Below are positions 16,998 through 26,167 of a stretch of 64,000 nucleotides of DNA, piece after piece. Source of the DNA: Desulforhopalus sp. (GTDB lineage: Bacteria; Desulfobacterota; Desulfobulbia; Desulfobulbales; Desulfocapsaceae). Position 1 is the first letter of the stretch. The number at the start of each line of letters is the position of its first letter. The translations under genes were made by a program, and so were the position numbers. The notes under the pieces were generated by a model. The model saw only the letters and a list, made by a program, of their open reading frames with translations, was not told the DNA's origin and made no database searches. Where the stretch lies: contig JAOTRX010000004.1 in the NCBI GenBank assembly GCA_030247675.1, positions 302,910 through 366,909 of the forward strand. Direction: 5' to 3'.

Positions 16998-18206
16998 ATG
17001 AGTAAATATATCCATTTTTGTCATACATGTCCGGTACAGATCTGGGGCATGACCTCACAACAGCGGATAGAGCGTATTCTGGGAGAAACCGCCCAAAGCT
17101 GTACCGCAGATGAATTGAAAAAGCTGTCTGACAGCGATACCGTCCTGATTCTCCGTGGCGACTACCTGTTCGATGACCGGCTGATCGAAAACCTTGCTGG
17201 AACGCCAAATGTTCTCCTGAACTTGCAGGACCGCCAGCCGCAGACAGCCGTTGCCGCGCATGTCCCGGCCGGCTTGGCACAGCAGGCCCTGGATCTGATC
17301 ACCGACAAGACAACGAACGACGTACTGCCCGGCGTGGAAAATCTGACCCCTTCGACCTTCCCTCTATCGTTTCATAAAAAATTGCGCAAGAATGAACCGC
17401 CGTTTGTCCTCCCGATCACCGCTGAACGAAAAAAGGACCTAGAACGGCGTCTTTTCGACTGGTCCTATAAAGGCGTCACGGATCTGGTCACGAAATGGGC
17501 ATGGCCCTGTCTGGCCCGCCATGTGGTGGGGTTTTGCGTCCGGCTGCATATCAGGCCCAACCAAGTCACCCTGGCCGGTTTGGTGCTGGTGATCATCGCG
17601 GGGATTTCCTTTGCCACCGGCCAATACGGCATCGGACTGGCAGCGGGATGGCTGATGACCTTTCTGGACACTGTGGACGGCAAACTGGCCCGCGTAACTC
17701 TGACTTCCAGTAAATTCGGCCACTACTTTGACCATATGATCGATCTCGTCCACCCTCCCCTCTGGTATATACTGTGGGCGATTGGCTTACCTGATGCCCA
17801 GGCAGACAGTCTGGGACTCCCTTTGAACGCTTTTTTCTGGGTGATCCTGGCCGGGTATGTGGGCGGCCGTCTGGTCGAAGGATCCTTCCAGTTATTGCTC
17901 GGCAGGTTCAGCATATTCTGCTGGCGGCCGTTCGATTCGTATTTCAGGCTGATTACGGCCAGACGAAATCCGAACCTGATCCTGCTGACGCTCAGCTATC
18001 TCGCTGACCGTCCGGATCTAGGACTGGTGGCCGTGACGATCTGGACGGTTGCCAGTACCCTCATCCTGCTTGTCCGACTGGCGGCCGCCGGTTATGATCG
18101 GGCCAGACAAGGAGGACCGCTCGGTTCATGGTTGTCCGAGGCGGATACGCCGAGGTATTACAACTCACGTGCGGCCCGGATATTTGCAGGCCATGCGGGC
18201 CGCTGA
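16998..18206 (+). CDS. CDP-alcohol phosphotransferase with N-terminal NTP-transferase-like extension
   Basis: A 402-residue integral membrane enzyme. The CDP-alcohol phosphatidyltransferase signature D-G-x2-A-R-x8-G-x3-D-x3-D is intact near residues 227-250 (DGKLAR, then FGHYFDHMID), followed by several transmembrane segments. Residues ~20-140 (DTVLILRGDYLFDDRLIENL) resemble a reduced sugar-nucleotidyltransferase domain, as in bifunctional IPCT/DIPPS-like proteins. Such enzymes move a phospho-alcohol from a CDP-linked donor to an alcohol. A later Met at 17049 is an alternative start. Its stop overlaps the lipid-kinase gene by 14 bases, which with the Tam41-like gene behind forms a tight three-gene unit for head-group assembly. 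Confidence 0.85.
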   Translation: MSKYIHFCHTCPVQIWGMTSQQRIERILGETAQSCTADELKKLSDSDTVLILRGDYLFDDRLIENLAGTPNVLLNLQDRQPQTAVAAHVPAGLAQQALDLITDKTTNDVLPGVENLTPSTFPLSFHKKLRKNEPPFVLPITAERKKDLERRLFDWSYKGVTDLVTKWAWPCLARHVVGFCVRLHIRPNQVTLAGLVLVIIAGISFATGQYGIGLAAGWLMTFLDTVDGKLARVTLTSSKFGHYFDHMIDLVHPPLWYILWAIGLPDAQADSLGLPLNAFFWVILAGYVGGRLVEGSFQLLLGRFSIFCWRPFDSYFRLITARRNPNLILLTLSYLADRPDLGLVAVTIWTVASTLILLVRLAAAGYDRARQGGPLGSWLSEADTPRYYNSRAARIFAGHAGR

Positions 18207-19230
18207 TCTGCAATGGTTTTGCTCTGCTTGCCGAAATGAAATGGCCGCGACAACGCCTGCAGTTGTTCAGCCGGTGCGGATCGGCGTTCTGTATAATCCG
18301 TTGAGTGGTAAAAACCGTCAGGCCCCTGGAGTCCTGCCGCGTATAATCAGCGGCTATCCCAAGGTGCTTCTGAAAGAAATCCGGACTCCCCATGCGGTGC
18401 ACGACGCGCTGGTAGATTTCGCCCGCCAGGACATTAACCTGATCGTAATAAGCGGCGGCGACGGAACTGTCCAGGCCGTCTTGACGGTGATGTTCACCCG
18501 GCAGCCCTTTGTCACGCACCCTCAACTTGTTGTGCTTGAAGCGGGTACGACCAACATGATTGCTGGCGATGTCGGCCTATCAGGCGATCAACACCGGGCC
18601 TTGCAAGGTCTGTTTGCCTGGGCCCTGACCGGCAGGGGCCGGGTCACCCGGGCTCAAAGACCGGTTCTTTGCCTGCGGGTCTCCGGTCACGAGGCGAAAT
18701 ACGGCATGTTTTTCGGCGCTGCCATCATCAGCCAAGGCATCCGATACTACCAGCAGAACCTCCATAACCACGGATTACACGGTGTTTTGGGGATAGGTCT
18801 GACCCTGTTCCGTTCCCTGTGGGCTGCTATCAGACACAGCAACAGGCAGATGACAACCACCGCCATGACGGTTTGTCTTGACGGACGACCGCCGCAACGG
18901 GACAATTTTTTGTTATTTTTTGTCACGACACTGAATCGGCTGTTTTTCGGTCTGCGGCCGTTTTGGGGAGATGAACAGGGGCCGTTGCGCTATACAGCCG
19001 TGAGAACACAGGCACCATATCTCCTGCAGGTCCTGCCCATGCTGGCAAGAGGAAGGCGGTGCCGCAAGGGAACGCCGGAGAATGGCTATTTCTCCGGCAA
19101 TGTGCGGGATATACAGTTTTTTCTGGACAGCCCCGTTGCACTGGACGGTGAATTGTACACACCGGATTCCATCCAGGAACCAACCGTGTTGCAGTGCGGC
19201 GGCAGTGCCACCTTTTTACGAGTAGAATAA
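18193..19230 (+). CDS. DAGK-family lipid kinase, candidate ceramide kinase
   Basis: A 345-residue member of the diacylglycerol/sphingosine kinase family. The catalytic blocks are present: IGVLYNPLSGKN at the N terminus, VISGGDGTVQAVL (GGDGT), LEAGTTNMIAGDVG (substrate loop) and a C-terminal beta sandwich ending in SPVALDGELY, with the DGE motif typical of the family. In Caulobacter the DAGK-family enzyme CpgB is a ceramide kinase; the gene context makes the same activity likely here. The frame opens at 18049, but the Met at 18193 (overlap 14 bases) or 18241 are more credible starts. The next gene starts on the A of its stop codon. Confidence 0.82.
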   Translation: MRAADLQWFCSACRNEMAATTPAVVQPVRIGVLYNPLSGKNRQAPGVLPRIISGYPKVLLKEIRTPHAVHDALVDFARQDINLIVISGGDGTVQAVLTVMFTRQPFVTHPQLVVLEAGTTNMIAGDVGLSGDQHRALQGLFAWALTGRGRVTRAQRPVLCLRVSGHEAKYGMFFGAAIISQGIRYYQQNLHNHGLHGVLGIGLTLFRSLWAAIRHSNRQMTTTAMTVCLDGRPPQRDNFLLFFVTTLNRLFFGLRPFWGDEQGPLRYTAVRTQAPYLLQVLPMLARGRRCRKGTPENGYFSGNVRDIQFFLDSPVALDGELYTPDSIQEPTVLQCGGSATFLRVE

Positions 19231-20183
19231 TGTCACCTCCAACAGAACTGGTTCATGTAATCCAGCTGCATACTTCTCGACATGCCTCACCGGCGGTCTC
19301 CCTCCTGATGCAGGAGGTTTTTTCCCGTCATGGTAACTCCGTGCAGGGGATAGTGTTTTATGGGTCCTGCATGCATTCGGGTGATGACCTGGACGGACTT
19401 TTTGATCTGTACGTTCTGGTGGACGGGTACCTTTCCGCCAATCGCAGCCTCCTGTATGCTTTCCTCAACAACGTGCTGCCGCCCAATGTTTTCTATCTGG
19501 AATCCCTGCTTGAAGGTAAACGGGTCCGTGCCAAGTACGCTCTCTTGTCCCTGGCTGATTTACGCAAAGGAACATCGAGGCGCTGGTTCCATTCTTATTT
19601 ATGGGCCCGTTTCTGCCAGCCGTCGGTGGTCGCCTATGTACGAAACGACGATGTTTTGAACCAGATCCACACGGCCTTTGCTCAGTCGGTCATCACTTTT
19701 ATCTCAAGGGTATTGCCGCTCTTGCCGCCGCAATGGACCATCCGGAATCTGTGGCAGAAAGGGCTCGGAATGACGTACCGGGCCGAGTTTCGTCCAGAAC
19801 GTCCGGACCGGCAGGCACGCTTCTTCGATGCGTCAGCGAACTACTTTGAGGAAGTGACCCTAAAAGCCCTTGAGAGCGTTCCGTTCCGGATAACAAGCAC
19901 AAACGGCCAGGGGGCTACGCTTTATTCGGCCAGCGTTGACAATTCAGTGAGTTTCTTTTCACGTCTCACCTGGGCCATTCGCATTGTGCAGGGAAAAATC
20001 CTTTCCGTGTTGAGACTGATGAAGGCTGCATGGACCTTTGAGGGCGGCGTGGAGTATATCGTTTGGAAGATCGAGCGACATTCCGGAGTCAAAATCGAGG
20101 TGAGCCCTTTTTTAATGCGGCATCCCATTCTCGCCCTGTGTTTTTTATCATTGCGGTTATATCGGCTGGGTGGAGTTCGATGA
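19230..20183 (+). CDS. Tam41/Mmp37-like nucleotidyltransferase
   Basis: A 317-residue protein that most annotation would call hypothetical. Its N-terminal half follows the Tam41 pattern: FYGSCMHSGDDLDGLFDLYVLVD has the G-S loop followed by D-x-D (FDLYVLVD) of a polymerase-beta-type nucleotidyltransferase, then RAKYALLSLADL (Tam41: KYGVIxxxDL), LWARFCQPSVV (Tam41: GRLHKPV), LPLLPP and a GMTYRAEFRPERPD block. Tam41 makes CDP-diacylglycerol from phosphatidic acid in mitochondria and some bacteria. Here it follows a lipid kinase directly (TAATG overlap), so it could convert ceramide-1-phosphate to CDP-ceramide. The family call is from pattern memory; the substrate is inference. Confidence 0.6.
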   Translation: MSPPTELVHVIQLHTSRHASPAVSLLMQEVFSRHGNSVQGIVFYGSCMHSGDDLDGLFDLYVLVDGYLSANRSLLYAFLNNVLPPNVFYLESLLEGKRVRAKYALLSLADLRKGTSRRWFHSYLWARFCQPSVVAYVRNDDVLNQIHTAFAQSVITFISRVLPLLPPQWTIRNLWQKGLGMTYRAEFRPERPDRQARFFDASANYFEEVTLKALESVPFRITSTNGQGATLYSASVDNSVSFFSRLTWAIRIVQGKILSVLRLMKAAWTFEGGVEYIVWKIERHSGVKIEVSPFLMRHPILALCFLSLRLYRLGGVR

Positions 20184-20388
20184 TTCTGGTTCAGGGCGTT
20201 TCGGCAGCGTATCGTTACCGGTTTACCTGCTCTCGCAAATTGAACATTTTTCTCAGGCAACTAAAATAGTGGTAAAAATGATGCTTTTGAAGTAAAAAAA
20301 CTGTCAGTAAAAATTACAGAATGCCATCAGACAGCAAAAACGAACGGTCTATGTTGTTATATGGTTTTCCTGGAGTTATTTCAAATTA

Positions 20389-22128
20389 ATGAAAGCAACG
20401 CCTACTACACATGATTTACCGTTACTATACGAAGGATTTTCGACCCTTGCCGAAGCGCTGGATTACGCGGCCCAAGGAGAAACCGGTTTTAATTTCTATT
20501 CCGGCCAGGGAAAACTCTTTGCAACGCTCTCCTACGCGACCTTGCGCGATGATGCACTGAACCTGGCAAAAAAGTTACTCTCCTTGAACACGCCCCGCGG
20601 TACACGGGTGGCTTTAGTTGCAGATACGCATCCTGATTTTGTCCGGTTCTTTTTCGCTTGCCAGTATGCGGGGTTCATCCCGGTCCCCCTGCCAGCTACA
20701 ATACAACTGAGCGGCCAGCAGGAATATACCAATCAGCTGGAACGCTACCTGTCAATATGCCAAGCGGAAATCGCCATAGCTAATGATGATTTTCTTCCCT
20801 TTCTGATCGAGGCAGCCGCACGGCTGAAAATCCGCTTCGCTGGAAATTCACAGACTTTTGAAAATCTACCGGAATCGGAAGCCCCACTGCAGCCCCTGCA
20901 AGCGGATGAACTGGCGTATCTTCAGTATACTTCGGGCAGTACCCGCTTCCCGCGAGGGGTCATGATCACCCAGGAAGCGGTTTTGCATAACACTCAGGCA
21001 ATCATAAAGCATGGTGTGCAGATTCGCAGGGGAGATCGTGCCGTTTCCTGGCTTCCTTATTATCATGATATGGGACTTGTCGGGCTGCTCCTTACACCCT
21101 TGGTCTGCCAGGTCTCGGTCGACTATCTGAATACCCGACATTTCGCGATGCGCCCGCGCCTGTGGTTGAAGATCATGTCCGAAAATCGGGGGACCATATC
21201 CTTCAGTCCGCCGTTCGGCTACGATCTTGCCGCCCGCCGTCTGCGGGACGTCGATCTGGCCAGTTACGATTTACGGAGCTGGCGGGTGGCCGGTGTCGGC
21301 GCGGAAGTCATCCAAACCGAAACCCTTGCCTTTTTTGCTGATCGCTTGAAGCTCAGCGGCTTTGATGCGCACGCTTTCCTGCCCTGCTACGGCATGGCTG
21401 AATGTGCTCTGGCCGTGTGCTTCGGTCAGCTCAGTCAAGGAGTGCAGGTGGATCGTGTTGACGCGGAACAGCTTGCTTCCCGCAAGAGAGCTCTTTCTGT
21501 TCAGCCTGATGTGAAAAATGGAACACACAGAGCCAAAAAATTTACCAACTGTGGAAGCTTGCTGCCCGGATACGAGTTGGAAATCAGAGACGCGCAGGGC
21601 CAAATACTCCGAGAAAGGGATTGCGGGATACTCCATGTGCGAGGCCCGAGCTTGATGTCAGGTTATTTTGACAACCCTGAGGCCACACGTGAGGTCCTTT
21701 CTCCGGACGGCTGGCTCAATACGGGCGATATAGCGTATCTGGTCGGTTCCGATGTCGTTATTATTGGACGGTTAAAAGACGTAATCATCATGAATGGCCG
21801 CAATATCCTGCCGCAGGATATTGAATACCTGGCGGAATCACTGCCTGAAATACGGACAGGCGATGCGATAGCATTCCCAGTCCCGAACCCGCAATCGTAT
21901 GATCAGGCGGTTCTTCTTGTTGAATGCCGGGAAAATGACCTGCTGAAACGTCAGGATCTTGTCAAAAAATTAAAACAGAAAGTCCGTGCAGAGTTGGGAA
22001 TCGACTGCATTATTGAATTGGTGGGCCGCAACACCTTAATCCGAACGACGTCCGGAAAGCCATCCCGTCACTCCACCAGGAATGACTATCTGCAACATAT
22101 GCTTCAACTCACCACTGTAAGTCCATGA
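20389..22128 (+). CDS. Fatty acyl-AMP ligase / acyl-ACP synthetase
   Basis: A 579-residue ANL-superfamily enzyme of the FAAL type. It has the AMP-binding P-loop YTSGSTRFPRGVM near residue 182, the FAAL-typical SWLPYYHDMGLVG block, FLPCYGMAECALAV, GWLNTGDIAYL and the hinge/catalytic GRLKDVIIMNGRNILPQDIE. FAALs activate fatty acids as acyl-AMP and load them on ACP. With the ACP gene two genes downstream it would feed acyl-ACP to Spt or to the ceramide synthase, as the acyl-CoA/ACP synthetase of the Caulobacter ceramide cluster does. A 205-base gap precedes it, with TGGAG 13 bases before the ATG. Confidence 0.9.
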   Translation: MKATPTTHDLPLLYEGFSTLAEALDYAAQGETGFNFYSGQGKLFATLSYATLRDDALNLAKKLLSLNTPRGTRVALVADTHPDFVRFFFACQYAGFIPVPLPATIQLSGQQEYTNQLERYLSICQAEIAIANDDFLPFLIEAAARLKIRFAGNSQTFENLPESEAPLQPLQADELAYLQYTSGSTRFPRGVMITQEAVLHNTQAIIKHGVQIRRGDRAVSWLPYYHDMGLVGLLLTPLVCQVSVDYLNTRHFAMRPRLWLKIMSENRGTISFSPPFGYDLAARRLRDVDLASYDLRSWRVAGVGAEVIQTETLAFFADRLKLSGFDAHAFLPCYGMAECALAVCFGQLSQGVQVDRVDAEQLASRKRALSVQPDVKNGTHRAKKFTNCGSLLPGYELEIRDAQGQILRERDCGILHVRGPSLMSGYFDNPEATREVLSPDGWLNTGDIAYLVGSDVVIIGRLKDVIIMNGRNILPQDIEYLAESLPEIRTGDAIAFPVPNPQSYDQAVLLVECRENDLLKRQDLVKKLKQKVRAELGIDCIIELVGRNTLIRTTSGKPSRHSTRNDYLQHMLQLTTVSP

Positions 22129-22165
22129 GACGCTGCAAAAATCGGATAGAATCCGTAAAATTATC

Positions 22166-23098
22166 ATGTCTCGAACTATTGCAATAACCGGAGCAACTGG
22201 ATTTATCGGCAGCATGGTGGCCCAGAGGTTGGTTTCCTCCGGTTGGCAGGTGCGGGCGCTGGTCCGACCTGCTTCGCTCCATAAGCGCCCCCAAGGTCTT
22301 GGTGTCGAGTGGATTACAGGTGGCATGGACGATACAGACAGCTTGCAACGGATGACCGCCGGGGTGGAAGCAATTGTCCACTGTGCCGGTGTGGTCCGCG
22401 GATCCACTCTGAAGGATTTTGAATACATCAATGTTGATGGTGTAGCCCGATTGGTTAAGGTAGCGACTGCGCAGCACCCTCAACCGAAGTTTTTACTCAT
22501 TTCCTCCCTCGCAGCCCGTGAACCCCATCTTTCATTTTATGCCGCGAGCAAGCGCAATGGCGAGAATATGCTGGCCTCTCTCGCAGGTGATATGTTTTGG
22601 GGGGTTTTTCGCCCTGCCGCGGTATATGGCCCCGGAGATCATGAAATGCGGCCTCTGTTCCAATGGATGTTCAGAGGTGTCGCCCCGCTCATCGGATCTG
22701 AAGAAAAACGTGTTTCGCTATTGTACGTGGTGGATCTGGTTGAAGCCATGCATTCCTGGTTGCAGAACAGCAAACATTCGCAGCGTTGTTATGAGTTGCA
22801 CGATGGTCACCCGAACGGATATTCATGGCATGAGATTATTTCCGCCGCCGAACGGTTGAGCGGGAAGGCAATATTCAGGGCTCATATACCGGTATGTTGT
22901 GTGCGAATACTCGCAAAACTGAACCTCATGGCAGCACATGTTCTTGGCGGACCGCCAATGCTGACGCCCGGCAAGGTGCGGGAATTGATCCATCCGGACT
23001 GGGTGGCGGACAACAGTCAGTTGCACGGTGAAACTGAGTGGAGTCCTCGGATTTTGCTGGAGGAAGGGTTGCAGCAAACGATGAGGCTTGCAAGATGA
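22166..23098 (+). CDS. cerR: CerR-like NAD(P)-dependent epimerase/dehydratase (3-oxo-ceramide reductase candidate)
   Basis: A 310-residue extended short-chain dehydrogenase. The Rossmann motif is GATGFIGS, the Asp-type wall follows at IVHCAGV, and the catalytic YxxxK is FYAASKRNGE; FRPAAVYGPGD is the usual substrate-domain segment. In Caulobacter the homologous CerR reduces the 3-oxo group of the newly acylated sphingoid base. The gene lies between the acyl ligase and the ACP, 37 bases after the former, in the same order of functions as that described cluster. The reductase role is inferred from context; the fold call is firm. Confidence 0.78.
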   Translation: MSRTIAITGATGFIGSMVAQRLVSSGWQVRALVRPASLHKRPQGLGVEWITGGMDDTDSLQRMTAGVEAIVHCAGVVRGSTLKDFEYINVDGVARLVKVATAQHPQPKFLLISSLAAREPHLSFYAASKRNGENMLASLAGDMFWGVFRPAAVYGPGDHEMRPLFQWMFRGVAPLIGSEEKRVSLLYVVDLVEAMHSWLQNSKHSQRCYELHDGHPNGYSWHEIISAAERLSGKAIFRAHIPVCCVRILAKLNLMAAHVLGGPPMLTPGKVRELIHPDWVADNSQLHGETEWSPRILLEEGLQQTMRLAR

Positions 23099-23140
23099 CA
23101 GTTCTTGACACCGTATAAAAAAAAGAAAGGTTTACATTTC

Positions 23141-23389
23141 ATGGCAACAGATGAACAGATATTGCAGCAGATCCAAGGCTTGTTGCAACAGATACTCCCG
23201 GGACATGCCCTGCGGGTGACGGTAGACCTGAATCTGACGAACGATCTGGATCTTGATTCACTCAAGGTTTTGGAACTTCTGGAGAAATTAGAAGACGCCT
23301 ATGACATTTCCATACCGATTAACATACTGGCGGGGATCCGGACCGTGGGAGATCTCGTTGAAGAAATTGAGAAATTGACTGATTCATAA
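23141..23389 (+). CDS. Acyl carrier protein
   Basis: An 82-residue ACP with the phosphopantetheine attachment Ser in LDLDSLKVLELLEKLED (DSL motif), an acidic helix 2 and a C-terminal TVGDLVEEIEKL helix. The ATG at 23141 follows AGAAAGG ten bases before; an in-frame upstream start at 23105 would add a lysine-rich stretch and is unlikely. As a dedicated ACP it probably carries the acyl chain from the fatty acyl-AMP ligase to Spt or the N-acyltransferase. Confidence 0.9.
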   Translation: MATDEQILQQIQGLLQQILPGHALRVTVDLNLTNDLDLDSLKVLELLEKLEDAYDISIPINILAGIRTVGDLVEEIEKLTDS

Positions 23390-23545
23390 CGAGCCGGCCA
23401 TGCTGATCCCGGGCCTCTCCAAGGACATGTCCGGCCTTTTGTTGATCGACCCACCTTAAAGGGGGTACGTGGCAGCCAACAACCTGCGCGTTTTCGCCTT
23501 TGTTCTTGGGGCCAGATCCGGCGACCACATCTTACACGTTGAATA

Positions 23546-24271
23546 ATGGAAAGAAAGCTTTCAGCACGGGGACTTGAGAAGTCCTATAAAGGCCGGAAGG
23601 TTGTTCGCGGGGTCGACCTGGAGGTTAACTCAGGGCAGGTTATCGGCCTGCTGGGTCCGAACGGTGCAGGAAAAACAACGACCTTTTATATGGTGGTCGG
23701 CCTGATTCAGCCAGACAAGGGCCAGGTTCTGCTTGATGAACAGGACCTGACCGACTTGCCCATATACACCAGGGCTCGTGCCGGAATCTCCTATTTACCG
23801 CAAGAAATGTCCGTTTTCCGCAAACTGACCGTTGAAGACAATCTACTGGCCATCCTGGAAACCTTAAATATCAGCTACAGCGAACAACAGATACGCAAGG
23901 AGCATTTGTTGGCTGATTTCCGGTTGTCGTATTTAGCAAAAAACCTGAGTTATACGCTGTCCGGCGGCGAACAGAGACGTCTTGAGATTGCCAGAGCACT
24001 GGTGATAGAACCGGCATTTATCTTGATGGATGAACCATTTGCGGGAGTCGACCCCATTGCCGTCATCAATATTCAAAACAGTATCCGTCAATTGAAAGGG
24101 AGAGGGATCGGTGTGCTGATCTCGGATCATAACGTCAGGGAAACGCTGTGCGTCTGCGATAAAGCCTATATTCTCGACCATGGAGAAATACTGGAATTTG
24201 GCGAACCTGACTTTATCGCCACCAGTCCCAGGGCTAAAGAAACCTACCTGGGAGAAAAATTCCGGCTTTAA
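23546..24271 (+). CDS. lptB: LptB-like ABC transporter ATPase
   Basis: A 241-residue ATPase of the LptB group: Walker [14 protein letters not shown]-loop with [17 protein letters not shown] (the LptB-typical sequence), signature [15 protein letters not shown], Walker [17 protein letters not shown] and the H-loop [10 protein letters not shown]. It starts 156 bases after the ACP gene. The genuine LPS-export lptB normally sits with lptA and lptC; here it is in a locus with lptF, lptG and sphingolipid genes, so it may be a paralogue energising sphingolipid export. It is convergent with the ABC exporter gene. Confidence 0.9.
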   Translation: MERKLSARGLEKSYKGRKVVRGVDLEVNSGQVIGLLGPNGAGKTTTFYMVVGLIQPDKGQVLLDEQDLTDLPIYTRARAGISYLPQEMSVFRKLTVEDNLLAILETLNISYSEQQIRKEHLLADFRLSYLAKNLSYTLSGGEQRRLEIARALVIEPAFILMDEPFAGVDPIAVINIQNSIRQLKGRGIGVLISDHNVRETLCVCDKAYILDHGEILEFGEPDFIATSPRAKETYLGEKFRL

Positions 24272-24347
24272 ATTCCGGCCCCCTGCAACTTCCCGGCCCG
24301 CTACGCCAGGGAAATATGGCGCTGTATCTCTCAGGGGCATAGTCGCC

Positions 24348-26078
24348 TCATTCTATGTAATGAGCAAATCCGCTTTCGAGCCGGTATGCCCGGTCGGCTG
24401 CATCCAGGATGGCTGTCTGATGAGATATAGCCAGAATCGTGAGCGTACCGCGCAGCTGCCTCAGGGTAACACAGATAGCAGCCTCGCTGGCCGGATCAAG
24501 GGCGCTGGTGGCCTCATCCAGGATCAGCAGCCTGGGTTTATGGACCAAGGCGCGGGCGATGGTAATGCGCTGTCGCTGCCCACCTGAAAGGCGGCTTCCC
24601 CGTTCTCCAACCACGGTATCGATCCCATCCGTCATTTCAGCGACAAAATCCCAGGCCCCCGCTGCTCGCAGGGCATCTTCCACATCCTTGTCGGTGAACC
24701 TTGAGTCGCCAAGAGTCACATTCAGTTGCACGGAATCATGCAACAGCAGGGTTTCCTGCGGCACATAACCTATCATATGGCGCCAACTTCTCAGGTTGAT
24801 CGCGGCAAGGTTTCTATCATCAATCCACACTCGGCCTGTCTGGGGCGAAAGCAGGCCGGTTATCAGATCAACGATGGTCGTCTTGCCTGCACCAGATGGG
24901 CCAATGATCGCTGAAAATGTCCCTTTGGGAAAATCCAGCGATATATTTTTCAAAATCGGTTTGTCCCCATACGAAAAATTGACATTGTGCAGGCGGATCG
25001 AATCGTTAAAGATCGGTTCAATCGTGCCGCTAAGATCTTCTTGTTCCTCTTCGTTCTCCTGAATCCTGGACAACAGAGACCAATATGCACTTTCAGCGAT
25101 GACCATGGTCTGATGTTCTTTCTGGGCGTTCTGCAAGGTCTTTAGAATTTTCACCAGCATAAAGGCCATGGTTATAACGGTGGCCAGAGGGACATGCCAC
25201 CAGATCATCGCCACATACAGGGCAAAGGCGAAAAAGATGGTAATCAGGGGTTCCTGCAGGGCCTTTAAGGCCTCTTTACTGAACACCTGCTTCTGCAAGA
25301 CCCGGTTTAATTTTCTCGTCTCTTTCTGCAGCACCAGATCGGCCATATTTTCCCGGGCCATGGCCTTTAATGGTTTAATGGATTGCAGGGTATCGGTCAA
25401 CAGGGCGAGCAGCGAATTGAGCAGGCTTGTCTGACGTTGCCCGGCCTTTTTGGCTTTGGTGACTAAGCTGCCAAGGATATAGAGGATAATGACGCCGGCC
25501 GCCAGTGCAATGAGGGTCTCTTTCCATGCCATCAGCAAGGCAACACCTGTGTACACCGCCGTGCGCAGAAGCAACGCGATGACCCGGATACCATACAGAT
25601 AGGCGTCTGCCGACCGGTTGGCCTCAGTGGCAAACGCATTCGTATACTTGCCGATCGGCTGATGGACATAGTATTCCCAGCGTGTGGCAAAGAGTGCGCG
25701 TATCAGCGCCAGACGTAGATCAGTGGCCACCTGGGCCACCATATATCCAACCTTCTTATTCGCCAGCAGGGAGAGCAGGGCTGTTACGATAATGCATCCC
25801 ACAAAAAAAGCTAAAAGGACACCCATGGTGGGCCGCAAACCGACCGCAGCAAAAAAACCGGTAACAAAGTGTTCCAGCGGCGAATGCGAATATCCGGCGA
25901 GACTATCCGCCCCGCTTGTTGTGTTGATGACAACGCCCAGGAGGGGCAGCAGCATCGTTAAGCCAAAGCCTTCGGCAATACCGGCAAGCAGCATGGCGAT
26001 GAGCGTGACAATGCTCTGGGAAGGGTACGCCTTGAAGAAAGTGATGATTAAACGCATGGCCGCTTGCAGTTGACGCAC
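24348..26078 (-). CDS. MsbA-like ABC exporter (fused permease-ATPase)
   Basis: A 576-residue half-transporter: six predicted transmembrane helices in residues ~15-320 and a C-terminal nucleotide-binding domain with Walker A GPSGAGKTT, Q-loop GYVPQETLLLHDSV, signature LSGGQRQRITIARAL, Walker B LLILDEATSALD and H-loop ISHQTA. Type IV exporters of this kind flip lipids such as lipid A core. Placed between the LptB-like ATPase and Spt, it is a good candidate to flip the sphingolipid across the inner membrane before LptFG-like extraction. Substrate not shown by sequence. Confidence 0.88.
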   Translation of the reverse strand: MRQLQAAMRLIITFFKAYPSQSIVTLIAMLLAGIAEGFGLTMLLPLLGVVINTTSGADSLAGYSHSPLEHFVTGFFAAVGLRPTMGVLLAFFVGCIIVTALLSLLANKKVGYMVAQVATDLRLALIRALFATRWEYYVHQPIGKYTNAFATEANRSADAYLYGIRVIALLLRTAVYTGVALLMAWKETLIALAAGVIILYILGSLVTKAKKAGQRQTSLLNSLLALLTDTLQSIKPLKAMARENMADLVLQKETRKLNRVLQKQVFSKEALKALQEPLITIFFAFALYVAMIWWHVPLATVITMAFMLVKILKTLQNAQKEHQTMVIAESAYWSLLSRIQENEEEQEDLSGTIEPIFNDSIRLHNVNFSYGDKPILKNISLDFPKGTFSAIIGPSGAGKTTIVDLITGLLSPQTGRVWIDDRNLAAINLRSWRHMIGYVPQETLLLHDSVQLNVTLGDSRFTDKDVEDALRAAGAWDFVAEMTDGIDTVVGERGSRLSGGQRQRITIARALVHKPRLLILDEATSALDPASEAAICVTLRQLRGTLTILAISHQTAILDAADRAYRLESGFAHYIE

Positions 26079-26167
26079 AAAAGAATATTGGAGTATCCGA
26101 GAAGCTCAGCCATTTTGGCGACTGGCAATTCCTTGATCAATCCGGCATACGAAATTCGAACGACGTT

